DNA of 11,652 nucleotides from Dictyocoela muelleri (Eukaryota > Microsporidia), in NCBI GenBank assembly GCA_016256075.1, contig SDVU01000635.1:1-11652 (forward strand). Reading direction: 5' to 3'. Both the position numbers and the translations under genes were made by a program. This document shows, piece by piece, positions 1-7,404 of the stretch (the first letter of the stretch is position 1; every line of letters starts with the position of its first letter). The notes under the pieces were generated by a model, which ran no database searches, was not told the origin of the DNA, and saw only the letters and a list, made by a program, of their open reading frames with translations.

Positions 1-77
1 CCAAAAAATAATCATAAAAATAATCAAAAAAAATAATCAAAAAATAATCAAAAAAATAATCAAAAAATAATCAAAAA
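1..77 (+). repeat. 11-12-bp A-rich minisatellite inside the LTR
   Basis: There are about six and a half copies of a unit close to AAAAAATAATC, with small changes in the length of the A run. The identical array recurs at 4181-4257 in the 3' LTR, so it was part of the element before insertion. I see no protein-coding role for it. Confidence 0.85.
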
Positions 78-344
78 GGAAAATCAAATAAAATCAAAGA
101 AAATTATTGAAAATCTTCAATACAAAATAAATATAAAAATTCAATAAAAAAAATCAATGATTAAATTTACCTCCAAAAAAAATCACAAAATTCATCACTA
201 AAACTCTAAATAAAATTCGGATTTTATACCCCATGCACGACGAATTCAGACCGAAGATTAAAAAATCAATAATAAAGTTTAATTATCCAAAATCTATTTT
301 GATCTCTTACATTTCCTTTGGTCACCCATTCGGGGACCATAACA
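1..344 (+). repeat. 5' LTR of element A (left end outside window)
   Basis: This matches 4181-4521 base for base over the first 205 positions and then at about 90% to position 344, where similarity stops at the sequence AACA. The missing left part corresponds to 4087-4180 of the 3' copy. It contains an A-rich 11-12-bp tandem repeat at its start in this window. The gag reading frame is already open inside it, from an ATG at 233, so coding may begin within the LTR. Confidence 0.9.
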
Positions 345-1235
345 TCTTGAGCTCAAGGTCAGCACAAAAAAGGATAAAAGAGGAAATTGCTAAAGAAGAA
401 AGTAAAATAAGAAGAATTGCCCAACTAGATCAGAATTTAGAAACTGCACTTTTCGAGTATAAGAAAGATGTATCCGGACTGAAGATAATCCATAGACTAA
501 ACCTACTGCGATCAGTAGAAGAACAAGACCTCATTAATTGGAAGGTATGCTTTGAAGAAGTTGCGAGAATATGTAAATGGTCCGAAGAAATCCAACAAGA
601 CGTTCTTACTCTGATTATTGATATAAACATACAATACCAAATTGGAAGCACTACTACCCCCACAAGAAACACTTCATAAATTGCTTAAACTTAAGTATAA
701 CGAAGACACTGCATACAAATATCAACAGAAATTAATATCAATTCGTCAACAAGACGTCTATACTATCCGTGCATATATTTCTGAGATTAAAAATACTTGC
801 TTGAAACTCTCATATTGTCTCAACTGGAATGAAACGATAACACAATCAAAGATTGAAGAAGTATTCTATTGCGGTCTCCATGAAAAAATACAATTTGAAA
901 TAACAAAGTACAATCAACGAAACATAAACGGCGTTTTTGAAAGATTAAATCATATGGAACATTTTATTATTCAAAAGTGGTTTCAAGAACATAGAGAAGA
1001 TGTACAAGCACAAGACATGAATATTAAACAGAAACCATCAAAATATTTGAAAAAGGAAACCCACTATCAAAGACCAACTCACAGAAGAAATGACACTCGA
1101 AATTTAAGGAAGTATTGCAATGTTCATAAAACAGATTCTCATGATAATAAAGAATGCAGAGCACAGTTAAAAGCTAAAAATAACGAGATGAAAGACAAAT
1201 CAAAAAATTTTATTTTAAATGAAGCAAGGCCACCT
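345..1235 (+). pseudogene. gag: gag region of element A with atypical zinc knuckle
   Basis: Gag forms the internal particle of Ty3/gypsy elements and binds the element RNA. The region is rich in K, E and R, with a gag-like helical, W-containing middle part. It ends in a zinc-knuckle-like motif at 1116-1157 reading CNVHKTDSHDNKEC, a C-x2-H-x4-H-x4-C spacing rather than the retroviral C-x2-C-x4-H-x4-C. I know similar CxxH-type knuckles from other Ty3/gypsy elements. The capsid assignment rests on position and composition, since gag proteins diverge fast; the knuckle is the only strong motif. An ATG at 233 within the 5' LTR is the only methionine seen early in this frame, so the true start is unclear. 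The region is broken. Confidence 0.75.
346..357. other. 12-bp perfect palindrome at the primer-binding position
   Basis: Immediately after the 5' LTR end (344) comes T and then the self-complementary CTTGAGCTCAAG. Most LTR elements have a tRNA-complementary site beginning TGG here; none is visible. The palindrome could mean self-priming, as known in the Tf1/sushi group, or an unusual primer, or chance. The functional reading is inference. Confidence 0.4.
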
Positions 1236-1239
1236 GGTA

Positions 1240-1690
1240 AAAAAATAAAGATTTTTATTACAATCAATGAATCGAAAATCGATGCAATACTTGATACTGG
1301 TTCTGATAAAAATTACCTAACTGCAAATATTATTAATACACTTGGATTAAAGCCTGCTCTAATGGAAAAGCCAGAAGAAGTAGAAATAGCAGATGAGAAA
1401 AAAACTTAAAATAACTCGAGAAATCGAATTAACTTTTGTCCTTTATAATCATGAAAATATTAAATATAAGAGTATGTTCCATATTATTGAAGTCAATCAT
1501 AACAATGCAATAATCGGAATAAAATTTCTAAGAGAAAATGATGTTATAATCGATTTAAAACACAACGTTTTGAGAGTAGATGGACATCAATACCAAATGT
1601 CTTGTGAAAGCAAGAGAATTTGTTTCGCCGATGAGGAACTGATAGAAAAAAGTCATGCCTTAAATATTAATGATAATAATTCAGATATGA
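1240..1690 (+). pseudogene. Aspartic protease region of element A
   Basis: Retropepsin cuts the Gag-Pol polyprotein and works as a dimer, each subunit giving one catalytic aspartate. The active site is seen as AILDTGSDKNYLT, with DTGS at 1293-1304. Further on, IIGIKFLREND at about 1510-1545 resembles the C-terminal I-I/L-G-x-x-F/W-L block typical of Ty3/gypsy proteases. The region follows the zinc knuckle directly and precedes the RT, as expected. It belongs to the broken pol region of this element. Confidence 0.85.
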
Positions 1691-1839
1691 GAGAATGGTA
1701 GCTGTTTATAAAAATAAGAATCCATATATAGGAGATATAAATATTTTCAACCACAAGATCAACCTTACAAGCAACTTTAACAAAATAATGAATGAATATC
1801 TAGTCCCGTTAGGTATCCGCAAAGATGTAGAAGAACACC

Positions 1840-2440
1840 TTGAGGAATTAATAAATACGAAAATTATATCAGAAACCAGCACAGAATATATTTCGCCAGC
1901 GTTTATAATTAAGAAGAAGAACGGTAAGTTGAGACTCTTTGTTGATTACCGCTATCTAAATTCTATAACCCAAAAGACTCATCAATACCTCCCAAAGATA
2001 TCTGAAATCTTAGCAAGTTTAAAAGACGCAAATATCTTTTCCCAGATTGACTTAAATCAGGGATACTATCAGATACGAATGTATCCAGATGACATTCCTA
2101 AAACAGGATTTAAAATTCTAAGGCGAACTTTTGTTTTTAACAAAATGCCCTTTGGGCTATGTAACGCTCCGACCACATTTCAACTTACAATGGAAGCCAT
2201 ATTAAAGGGAATATTGAACATTTTCATTTACTTAGACGATATATTAATATTTTCTAGAAACATCGCGGATCACTTAAAGCATTTGAATTCAGTTTTGAGT
2301 CGCTTAATTGAATATGGTGTGTCTATTAATTATGATAAAAGCAAGTTTGGATAAAAAAGTGTTAAGTACCTTGGACATTGGATTACACCTGAAGGAATTA
2401 AACCCGAAATATCTAAAATCGAAACCTTTTAACTTTAACA
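1840..2440 (+). pseudogene. Reverse transcriptase region of element A
   Basis: The RNA-dependent DNA polymerase palm and fingers are easy to read: the fingers motif KKKNGKLRLFVDYRYLN, then FSQIDLNQGYYQI with the first catalytic aspartate, then FNKMPFGLCNAPTTFQ, and the catalytic YLDD box at 2229-2240 followed by ILIFS. This is a classic Ty3/gypsy signature (gypsy elements favour FGLxNAPxxFQ and YxDD). A thumb/connection block containing LGHWITPEGI follows. All key RT motifs are visible although the surrounding pol region is broken. Confidence 0.95.
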
Positions 2441-2479
2441 AATTAAAACAAAAAAGCAACTAGAGAGAATACATGGTTT

Positions 2480-3040
2480 CTTTAAATTGGTTTAGGCCAT
2501 TTATTTCAAGATTATCTCAACGTACGGCCACACTATACGATAAATTAAAGTCAAAATCAAGATCAATAGTTATAACAGAAAGGGAACTATCGACAATTAA
2601 GAAAATTTTTCAAATTATTAGGAATCAGCCACTATTACATTATCCAGACTTCAATACTCCTTTTCAATTGAATTGCGATGCTTCCTATAATGGCATTGGT
2701 TCTATACTGTTACAGAATAATAAATTAATAGAGTATTATAGCAAAAAATATTCGTCTTCTGAAGTAAACTATAATGTGATTGAAAAAGAAGTTCTGGCAA
2801 TACTCAAATCATTACAACATTTTAAGCAAATCATTTTTAATACTAAAGTGCACATATATACTGATAATGCAAATTTATTGTTTCATGGCGACATTTCACG
2901 ACGAATAAATAGATGGAAGTTAATTATGGAAGAATTTAATTATGAACTCCATCACATTAGTGGAACAAAAAACGAACATGCTGATTTTTTATCCAGAGCC
3001 TTTCTAATAAATGATAATATGAAAAAAAATAATATCTCAA
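2480..3040 (+). pseudogene. RT connection and RNase H region of element A
   Basis: The connection block with WFRPFISRLSQ is followed by RNase H, which removes the RNA strand during reverse transcription. Catalytic acids are visible in LNCDASYNGIGS (D codon at 2677), in VIEKEVLAI (the E), in IYTDNANLL (D codon at 2863) and in HADFLSRA (D codon at 2984). The block EFNYELHHISGTKN just before the last one is typical of Ty3/gypsy RNase H. It lies between RT and integrase as the family requires. Confidence 0.93.
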
Positions 3041-3109
3041 ATTGATGAACCTGATTACAATATGGTTAAAAATATTAAAATGATAAGGTCAAAATCACAA
3101 AAATTAAAT

Positions 3110-4123
3110 ATATTGAAAATGATCCACGAATATTTATTCCATCCAGGCGTAAACAAATTTTATGAAACGATAAAAAAAATATATTCAGTTAAGAAATCCT
3201 AAACAATTGATCTCTGAAGTTTGTGCAAAATGTAAAAAATGTGCAGAAGAAAAAAATTACAGACCAACTATCGGGGTATGCATAACTAATTATAACGTAG
3301 ATGACATAACTAGATAATAGCAATAGACCTGAAAGGCCCAATTTCAACTAAGCATTATAATACAATAAAATCAAATAATCACAGTCAATTTTACATATTA
3401 ATCATAACAGATCTGTATAGTCGATACACCAGGTCAAAAATATTATGGAAGATTAACACAACTCAGATTTGCAGAACGTTAAATGAAAACTGGATAAATG
3501 AATATGGATCTCCTGAAAAATGCCTTAGTGACAATGGCAGACAATTTACATCTACGAAATTTGAAAATTTTTTATCTGCTAATAACATCATTCATATCAG
3601 AACCGCACCATATAACCCAACAGGAAATTCAATAGTTGAACGATTAAATCGAGAAGTTGGTGTTATATTAAGACTTGTAAGAGGGAAATCTATTAACGAA
3701 ATTCAAAAGGGGATCGATAGAAGAATAAACTGCACTGTCAATATGACTACTGGATTTCCACCGAAAGAGTTATTCACGTCTACATCTATTTTCAAAAACT
3801 TTAATAAGCCGATTTGTATTGATAAAGAAAAAATCAATAAAAAAAATGAGGTTAGCAAAAGTAAATATATTGAAAAAATCAATAGCCAGAATAATAATCA
3901 CAATTACCGAAGAGGCGAAAAAATATACATAAAAAATCAATCATCAGATAAAGTCGACAAATTATGGTTAGGTCCTTACACTATTGTCAAACTTTCAAAA
4001 AATCCAAATAATATTTACGTAAAAAAACGAGAACGTGTTGAGAAGGTTGCAATCCGGAATACAAAGCCATTTTGCAGGGGGGAGAATGTAATGCCAAGTG
4101 ATTATCATTACAAGCCGCAGTGA
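3110..4123 (+). pseudogene. Integrase region of element A with D,D-35-E and GPY motif
   Basis: Integrase inserts the cDNA into the host genome. An N-terminal zinc-binding H/C region is seen as HEYLFHPG and then CAKCKKC (about 3123-3245). The core has D at 3326 (DLKGP), D at 3530 (SDNGRQFTS) and E at 3638 (NSIVERLNRE); the last two are exactly 35 residues apart. The C-terminal part carries RRGEKIYIKN and WLGPYTIVKL, the GPY/F module of Ty3/gypsy integrases. The reading frame runs past the polypurine tract and stops at 4121-4123 inside the 3' LTR, a small pol-LTR overlap. There is no chromodomain. The region is broken. Confidence 0.93.
4076..4086 (+). other. Polypurine tract of element A
   Basis: AGGGGGGAGAA lies directly before TGTAATG, the start of the 3' LTR. 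Such a purine run resists RNase H and primes plus-strand DNA synthesis in LTR elements. Its position fixes the LTR left end at 4087. It also lies within the open integrase frame, encoding part of CRGEN. Confidence 0.8.
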
Positions 4124-4521
4124 AATGATTTAAAAGGTTAAATTTAATTATATCTCAGTTTTATCTTATAATATAATCACCCAAAAAATAATCATAAAAA
4201 TAATCAAAAAAAATAATCAAAAAATAATCAAAAAAATAATCAAAAAATAATCAAAAAGGAAAATCAAATAAAATCAAAGAAAATTATTGAAAATCTTCAA
4301 TACAAAATAAATATAAAAATTCAATAAAAAAAATCAATGATTAAATTTACCTCCAAAAAAAATCACAAAATTCATCACTAAAACTATAAATAAAATTCAG
4401 ATTCCAAACCCATGCACGACGAATTCAGACCGAAGATTAAAAAATCATCAATAAAGTTTAATTATCCAAAATCTATTTTGATCTTACATTTCCTTTGGTC
4501 ACGAATTCGGAAACCACAACA
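4087..4521 (+). repeat. 3' LTR of element A, complete
   Basis: The LTR is bounded by TGT at 4087 and ACA at 4519-4521, just after the polypurine tract. Its right 341 bp match the window's first 344 bp. The shared first 205 bp are identical, while the last ~139 bp carry about 14 differences. It includes the same A-rich minisatellite (4181-4257) and a start-like ATGCACGACGAATTC at 4412. The sequence right after the LTR is the first unit of a different tandem array, so the right boundary is sharp. Confidence 0.88.
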
Positions 4522-4711
4522 GTTAGAAAATAAGGTTTGAGAATAAGGGTTAAAAAACATGGGCTAAAAATTAAGGATCAAAATTTATAACTAGAAATTA
4601 AGGACTAGAAATTAAGAGTAAAAAACAAGGGTTAAAAAATAGGGGTTTAAAAATAAGGGTTAAAAAATAGGGGTGCAAATAAGGGTTAAAAAATAAGGTT
4701 TAAATCAATAA
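4522..4711 (+). repeat. ~14-bp degenerate minisatellite (GGTTAAAAAATAAG-like)
   Basis: About 14 units of 13-15 bp follow one another, with consensus near GGTTAAAAAATAAG. The clearest copies are at 4609-4697. The first unit (GTTAGAAAATAAG) begins on the base after the LTR end, so element A either inserted inside this array or at its edge. The GGTTA core recalls telomere-type repeats but the unit is too long and irregular to call telomeric. Confidence 0.75.
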
Positions 4712-4765
4712 ATCACCGAAATTAACCGGATCCGAATTTTTGCAGATATCAATAGCACTGGAAAA

Positions 4766-5231
4766 TGTGCTTTTAACTTTGAAAGGATGTGTCTATAACT
4801 TTAAAAGGTGTGTCTATAACTTTGAAAAGATGTGTATATTACTATGAAAAAAGTCTGTGACTATGAAAAAACCTGTAATTGGACTATAATAATGATACGA
4901 AATGACTATAATAATGCAACGAAGAGACTATAATATTGCGACGAAGAGACTATAATAATGTAACGAAGAGACTATTATAAAAATCCAACGAAGGGGTTAT
5001 AATAATCCAACGAAGGGGCTAAATATCAACGAAGGGACTATAAAAATAAAAAAAGTGGACTATAAAAATGAAATAAGTGGAGTATAAAAATGAAATTAGT
5101 GGACTATAAAAATGAAATAAGTGGACTATAAAAATGAAATTAGTGGACTATAAAATGAAAAAAGTACTATAAAAATGAAATTAGTGTACTATAAAATCGA
5201 AATTAATGGACTATAAAAATGAAATGCCCTG
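4766..5231 (+). repeat. ~22-bp minisatellite with three ordered unit types
   Basis: About 21 units of mostly 21-23 bp form one array. The left units read TGTGTCTATAACTTTGAAAAGA. The middle ones (about 4881-5035) read like GACTATAATAATGCAACGAAG. The right ones (about 5036-5231) read like ACTATAAAAATGAAATTAGTGG. The core CTATAA-A/T-AATG-AA is shared, so the three types look like descendants of one unit. The right block is the most homogeneous, with several neighbouring units nearly identical. The array ends where the decayed element B begins. No coding role is seen. Confidence 0.85.
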
Positions 5232-5339
5232 TATTTGATCACACAAAAAATGCCTCGGCTAAAAAGCTCTTTTGTCGACGTTTTTATATTTAATTTTGCT
5301 AAATGGTCTTCTAACAATTCCATGATCGTGATATTTACA

Positions 5340-5870
5340 GGTCTTTTTCATAAATACAGTCTTGATAAAGGCTTTGCTATGGCGTCGTCAATCCCTTTAA
5401 TTCGCTTCAATTCATAATTATACTCTACTAGTAATAGTTTTAATCGTTGGACTGGGTTTAATAATCTTTTTCATAAATAAGGGTTTTATTATCTGTATAG
5501 ATGGTTATTTATTAATAATAATAAAGACCTGAAATATTCTATTGATTTTATAGTCCCTAGAGCTTCATTTTACATTCTCGTGTAATTCAATTCTGATCTG
5601 TTAATTTTGTATCTGTAATGCTAAATTGTATCATTCTCTTGTTTAATGGTGCCGCCAATGCTCTGTCAGACGAATCTGCAAAAATACTTAAGGTTTTGTG
5701 AAATCAGAATCTTTAATAGCGATACAGATTCGAAGTAGCAGTAAACTTTCTTTTTTCAAATTCCCGTCTTATCACAAACAATGTTTGCTTTGCTTTTAAT
5801 TTTTTTTTCGGTAAGATAAAGAGTACGTAAACTGAAATTTGATATAAAATCTCGATAGTAATGTAGTAAA
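5340..5870 (-). pseudogene. RNase H and RT-connection remains of fossil B
   Basis: Minus-strand blocks match the gypsy RNase H plan: a connection block HYYRDFISNFS, the first catalytic D block as ADSSDRAL, an NYT/REC-like block at about 5575, IYTDNKTL for the middle aspartate, and VEYNYELKRIKG with ALSRL at the C-terminal end. Compare EFNYELHHISGTKN and FLSRA in element A. Decayed beyond function. A plus-strand open frame at 5235-5417 overlaps it and is a shadow. Confidence 0.75.
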
Positions 5871-6099
5871 CTAATAATTTTTTAAGGGTGTGTTTTTTGA
5901 TTGAAACTTAACTTGTCACTTAATCCATCAGTGACATGACAATCCAGTTTACAGAAAAAACACAAAAATATGATTTCGGTCTTTAAAAAATCGAATATTA
6001 TAATAATTTTTATGTTATAATCGTTTAGCTTTTTAGAGTATTATTTTTATAATTTATGTGCTTCCCTAAGGTTATTTAAAAAATAATACTGTCCTCGAT

Positions 6100-6225
6100 A
6101 TATGGAATAACATTAGCTTCTTTCTCAAAATTTTGATCCATAATTTGTTGGAATGTCTTCTGGGGGTTTGTTAACCTAAAAGTCCACCGAAGCTATTTTA
6201 ATTTTATTATTTTCAATTATAAATG
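6100..6225 (-). pseudogene. RT fragment of fossil B
   Basis: On the minus strand the block LTNPQKTFQQIMDQNFEK is the counterpart of the gypsy FGLxNAPxTFQ motif. It is followed at the expected distance by a degenerate catalytic Y-x-D-D box and hydrophobic residues. The part of RT before this (fingers and first catalytic aspartate) is not visible; the sequence to the right changes to T-rich repeats. Heavily decayed. Confidence 0.7.
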
Positions 6226-6305
6226 ACGTATATTTTATGCTGGACTCACTCATAAGTATTTGATAATATATTATTTAACTCGTTTTTTTTTAAAAAAAAT
6301 ATCTA

Positions 6306-6443
6306 GCGTTTTTTTATAACCACTGCGATTTTTTTTTTGACAAATTTTTTTTGTTAAATTTTACAGTGTTTTTCGAATAACCACTGTGTTGTTAATATAA
6401 ACACAGTGTTTTTTATAAACACTGCGTTTTTTAATTTTTTTTT
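6306..6443. repeat. CACTG(C/T)G-T-run repeat cluster
   Basis: Three imperfect direct copies of a block reading GYGTTTTTTTATAACCACTG plus a T run start at about 6306, 6366 and 6406. Within the cluster CACTGTGTT (6382-6390) and AACACAGTG (6400-6408) form a perfect 9-bp inverted repeat with a 9-nt loop. It sits where the first half of the RT of fossil B would be expected. It may be the remains of a small inverted-repeat element; I do not recognise a family. Confidence 0.6.
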
Positions 6444-6784
6444 GTATTAAAAATTTCTTTTGCAATCACCCTTAAACAATTAGACGTATGTGTCTAAAAT
6501 AACCATGTAATTCGCCCGTATTTCATTATTTACATAATTCAATATTAGATTTGTAAAAGATTCATTATATTCGCTTGCTAGTAACATCCTCACATCGTTT
6601 TAATTTTATAAAGTGCAAATTCGATCGTGTTAAGCTTGTAACTATAAGTAGACAAAAATAATGAGTTTACTCCCTTTTTATAAAAATAAATTTTGTGACA
6701 TTTGAATTACGAATATTTTCATTATCAAATATAAAATACGGTTTTTAAAAATCTATTTCTGATTGCATTTTTTAATTACTGATC
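6444..6784. other. AT-rich stretch, possibly part of fossil B
   Basis: No plus-strand gene is visible. On the minus strand around 6600-6675 a short run (GVNSLFLSTYSYKLNTI) has a vague likeness to the sequence after the DTG of gypsy proteases, and its place between the gag-like and RT remains of fossil B would fit, but there is no DTG and I would not rely on it. Confidence 0.3.
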
Positions 6785-6930
6785 AAAAATAACAGACAAA
6801 TGCGTCGTAATTCACTGATCCCACAAACTTCTGAGCGACCAAAACCTCATATCTAGTTATTGCAGATTTAAGTCTCACATTGGTTCCACGTGTCGAAATA
6901 ACATGCAGTTTCTGTCTTAACCTATGCAGA
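6785..6930 (-). pseudogene. Possible gag remnant of fossil B
   Basis: The minus strand has an uninterrupted stretch of about 48 codons, long for sequence this decayed. It includes LHRLRQKLHVIS and later AITRYEVLVAQ. The first resembles YKYQQKLISIR in the gag of element A, and the second the R/Y-x-x-L-x-x-Q rhythm of gypsy gag proteins. Its position upstream of the fossil RT in the same orientation fits gag. The match is short, and gag proteins are poorly conserved, so this is a tentative call. Confidence 0.4.
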
Positions 6931-7283
6931 TCTTCCTAAGGTTTCTCCCCAAATATAAATTAAATGATGATTTCTTTATAAAAAACCGTAGGTCTAGTCT
7001 ATATTCTAGAGCATGAGCCATATTATGGGGCATGAGTTTATTTCTGGTGCACGAGTCATATACTGATGCATAAATTGATTTTATCTTAATTATATTTATT
7101 TAATAAAATAAACCTATAATAAATATTAAATTGTTGAAAAATAATTCATTAAAAAAATATTTTATTTATTAAACAAGTAATATGATTTGAAACAAAATTT
7201 TATTAAAAATCCAATAAATTTTTGATTTACCTAGTAATTATCAAAATTAGTTAATAAAAACGTAGTTTTCTTATAAATTTTTA
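6931..7283. other. AT-rich spacer with no gene seen
   Basis: Apart from the short 19-bp tandem repeat at 7009-7082 this stretch is AT-rich, has no open frame of note on either strand, and shows no motif I can assign. Confidence 0.6.
7009..7082 (+). repeat. 19-bp tandem repeat, almost four copies
   Basis: There are three 19-bp units and one partial: GAGCATGAGCCATATTATG, GGGCATGAGTTTATTTCTG, GTGCACGAGTCATATACTG and ATGCATAAATTGATTTT. The GCAYGAG core is shared by the first three. The spacing is exact, so this is a real though short and diverged tandem array. Confidence 0.6.
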
Positions 7284-7404
7284 GGATCTTGACTCTTTCC
7301 CCCATTATAGTTTGAGGCCGTTTTCCCCCCATTTTTATATTAAAAAAAATTGTAATTTTTTTATTCCCGTTTTTTCCACTATAGGTGAAAAACGGTCAAG
7401 ATCC
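7284..7404. mobile_element. 121-bp MITE-like element with inverted termini
   Basis: The ends are a perfect 10-bp inverted repeat, GGATCTTGAC at 7284-7293 and GTCAAGATCC at 7395-7404. The similarity extends inward imperfectly to about 27 bp, ending in TATAGT on both arms. The interior is T- and C-rich and codes for nothing. Small size, inverted ends and no gene fit a MITE, a non-autonomous DNA transposon relic. Flanks are A/T runs, so no target duplication can be defined and the superfamily is unknown. The termini differ from those of the Merlin element. Confidence 0.55.

Larger units (their letters stand above)
1..4521 (+). mobile_element. Ty3/gypsy LTR retrotransposon A, near full length, broken
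   Basis: A direct repeat of about 340 bp at 1-344 and 4181-4521 brackets an internal region carrying, in order, a gag-like region with a zinc knuckle, an aspartic protease (DTGS), a reverse transcriptase (YLDD), RNase H, and an integrase with a D,D-35-E triad and a GPY motif. That order (integrase after RNase H) places it in Ty3/gypsy, not Ty1/copia. The polypurine tract and TGT...ACA ends of the 3' LTR put the LTR at 435 bp, so about 94 bp of the 5' LTR lie outside the window and the whole element would be about 4.6 kb. There is no chromodomain after the integrase and no envelope gene. The coding region is broken, with roughly six to nine interruptions. LTR identity of about 96% suggests it is younger than the other gypsy remains here. 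The 5' target duplication lies outside the window. Confidence 0.93.
5232..6930 (-). mobile_element. Ty3/gypsy fossil B, minus strand, heavily decayed
   Basis: Read on the minus strand, conserved gypsy pol blocks occur in the right order from right to left. RT-like TNPQKTFQQIMDQ lies at about 6135-6175, with a degenerate Y-x-D/E-D box next to it. A connection block, LLHYYRDFISNFS, lies at about 5830-5870. RNase H blocks are ADSSDRAL at about 5655-5680, YTDNKTLIYE at about 5468-5500 and IAKALSRLY at about 5352-5380. A weaker gag-like stretch lies at 6785-6930. The left half of RT, the integrase and both LTRs are not recognisable. There are many breaks (well over ten), so it is old. It carries its own RNase H, as does element C, so B and C are separate copies. 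Confidence 0.75.

Noticed and set aside
1-77. CRISPR-like array
   Set aside because: The regular A-rich units have no spacers, are only 11-12 bp and occur identically in both LTRs; it is a minisatellite within the LTR.
430-672. Minus-strand 80-residue open frame
   Set aside because: It is a shadow of the gag region of element A.
4522-4711. True telomere repeat
   Set aside because: The unit is about 14 bp, A-rich and variable, unlike short exact telomere repeats, and no run of TTAGG or TTAGGG is present.
5235-5417. Plus-strand 60-residue open frame
   Set aside because: It is antisense to the RNase H remains of fossil B and has no start context, family likeness or neighbours that support it.
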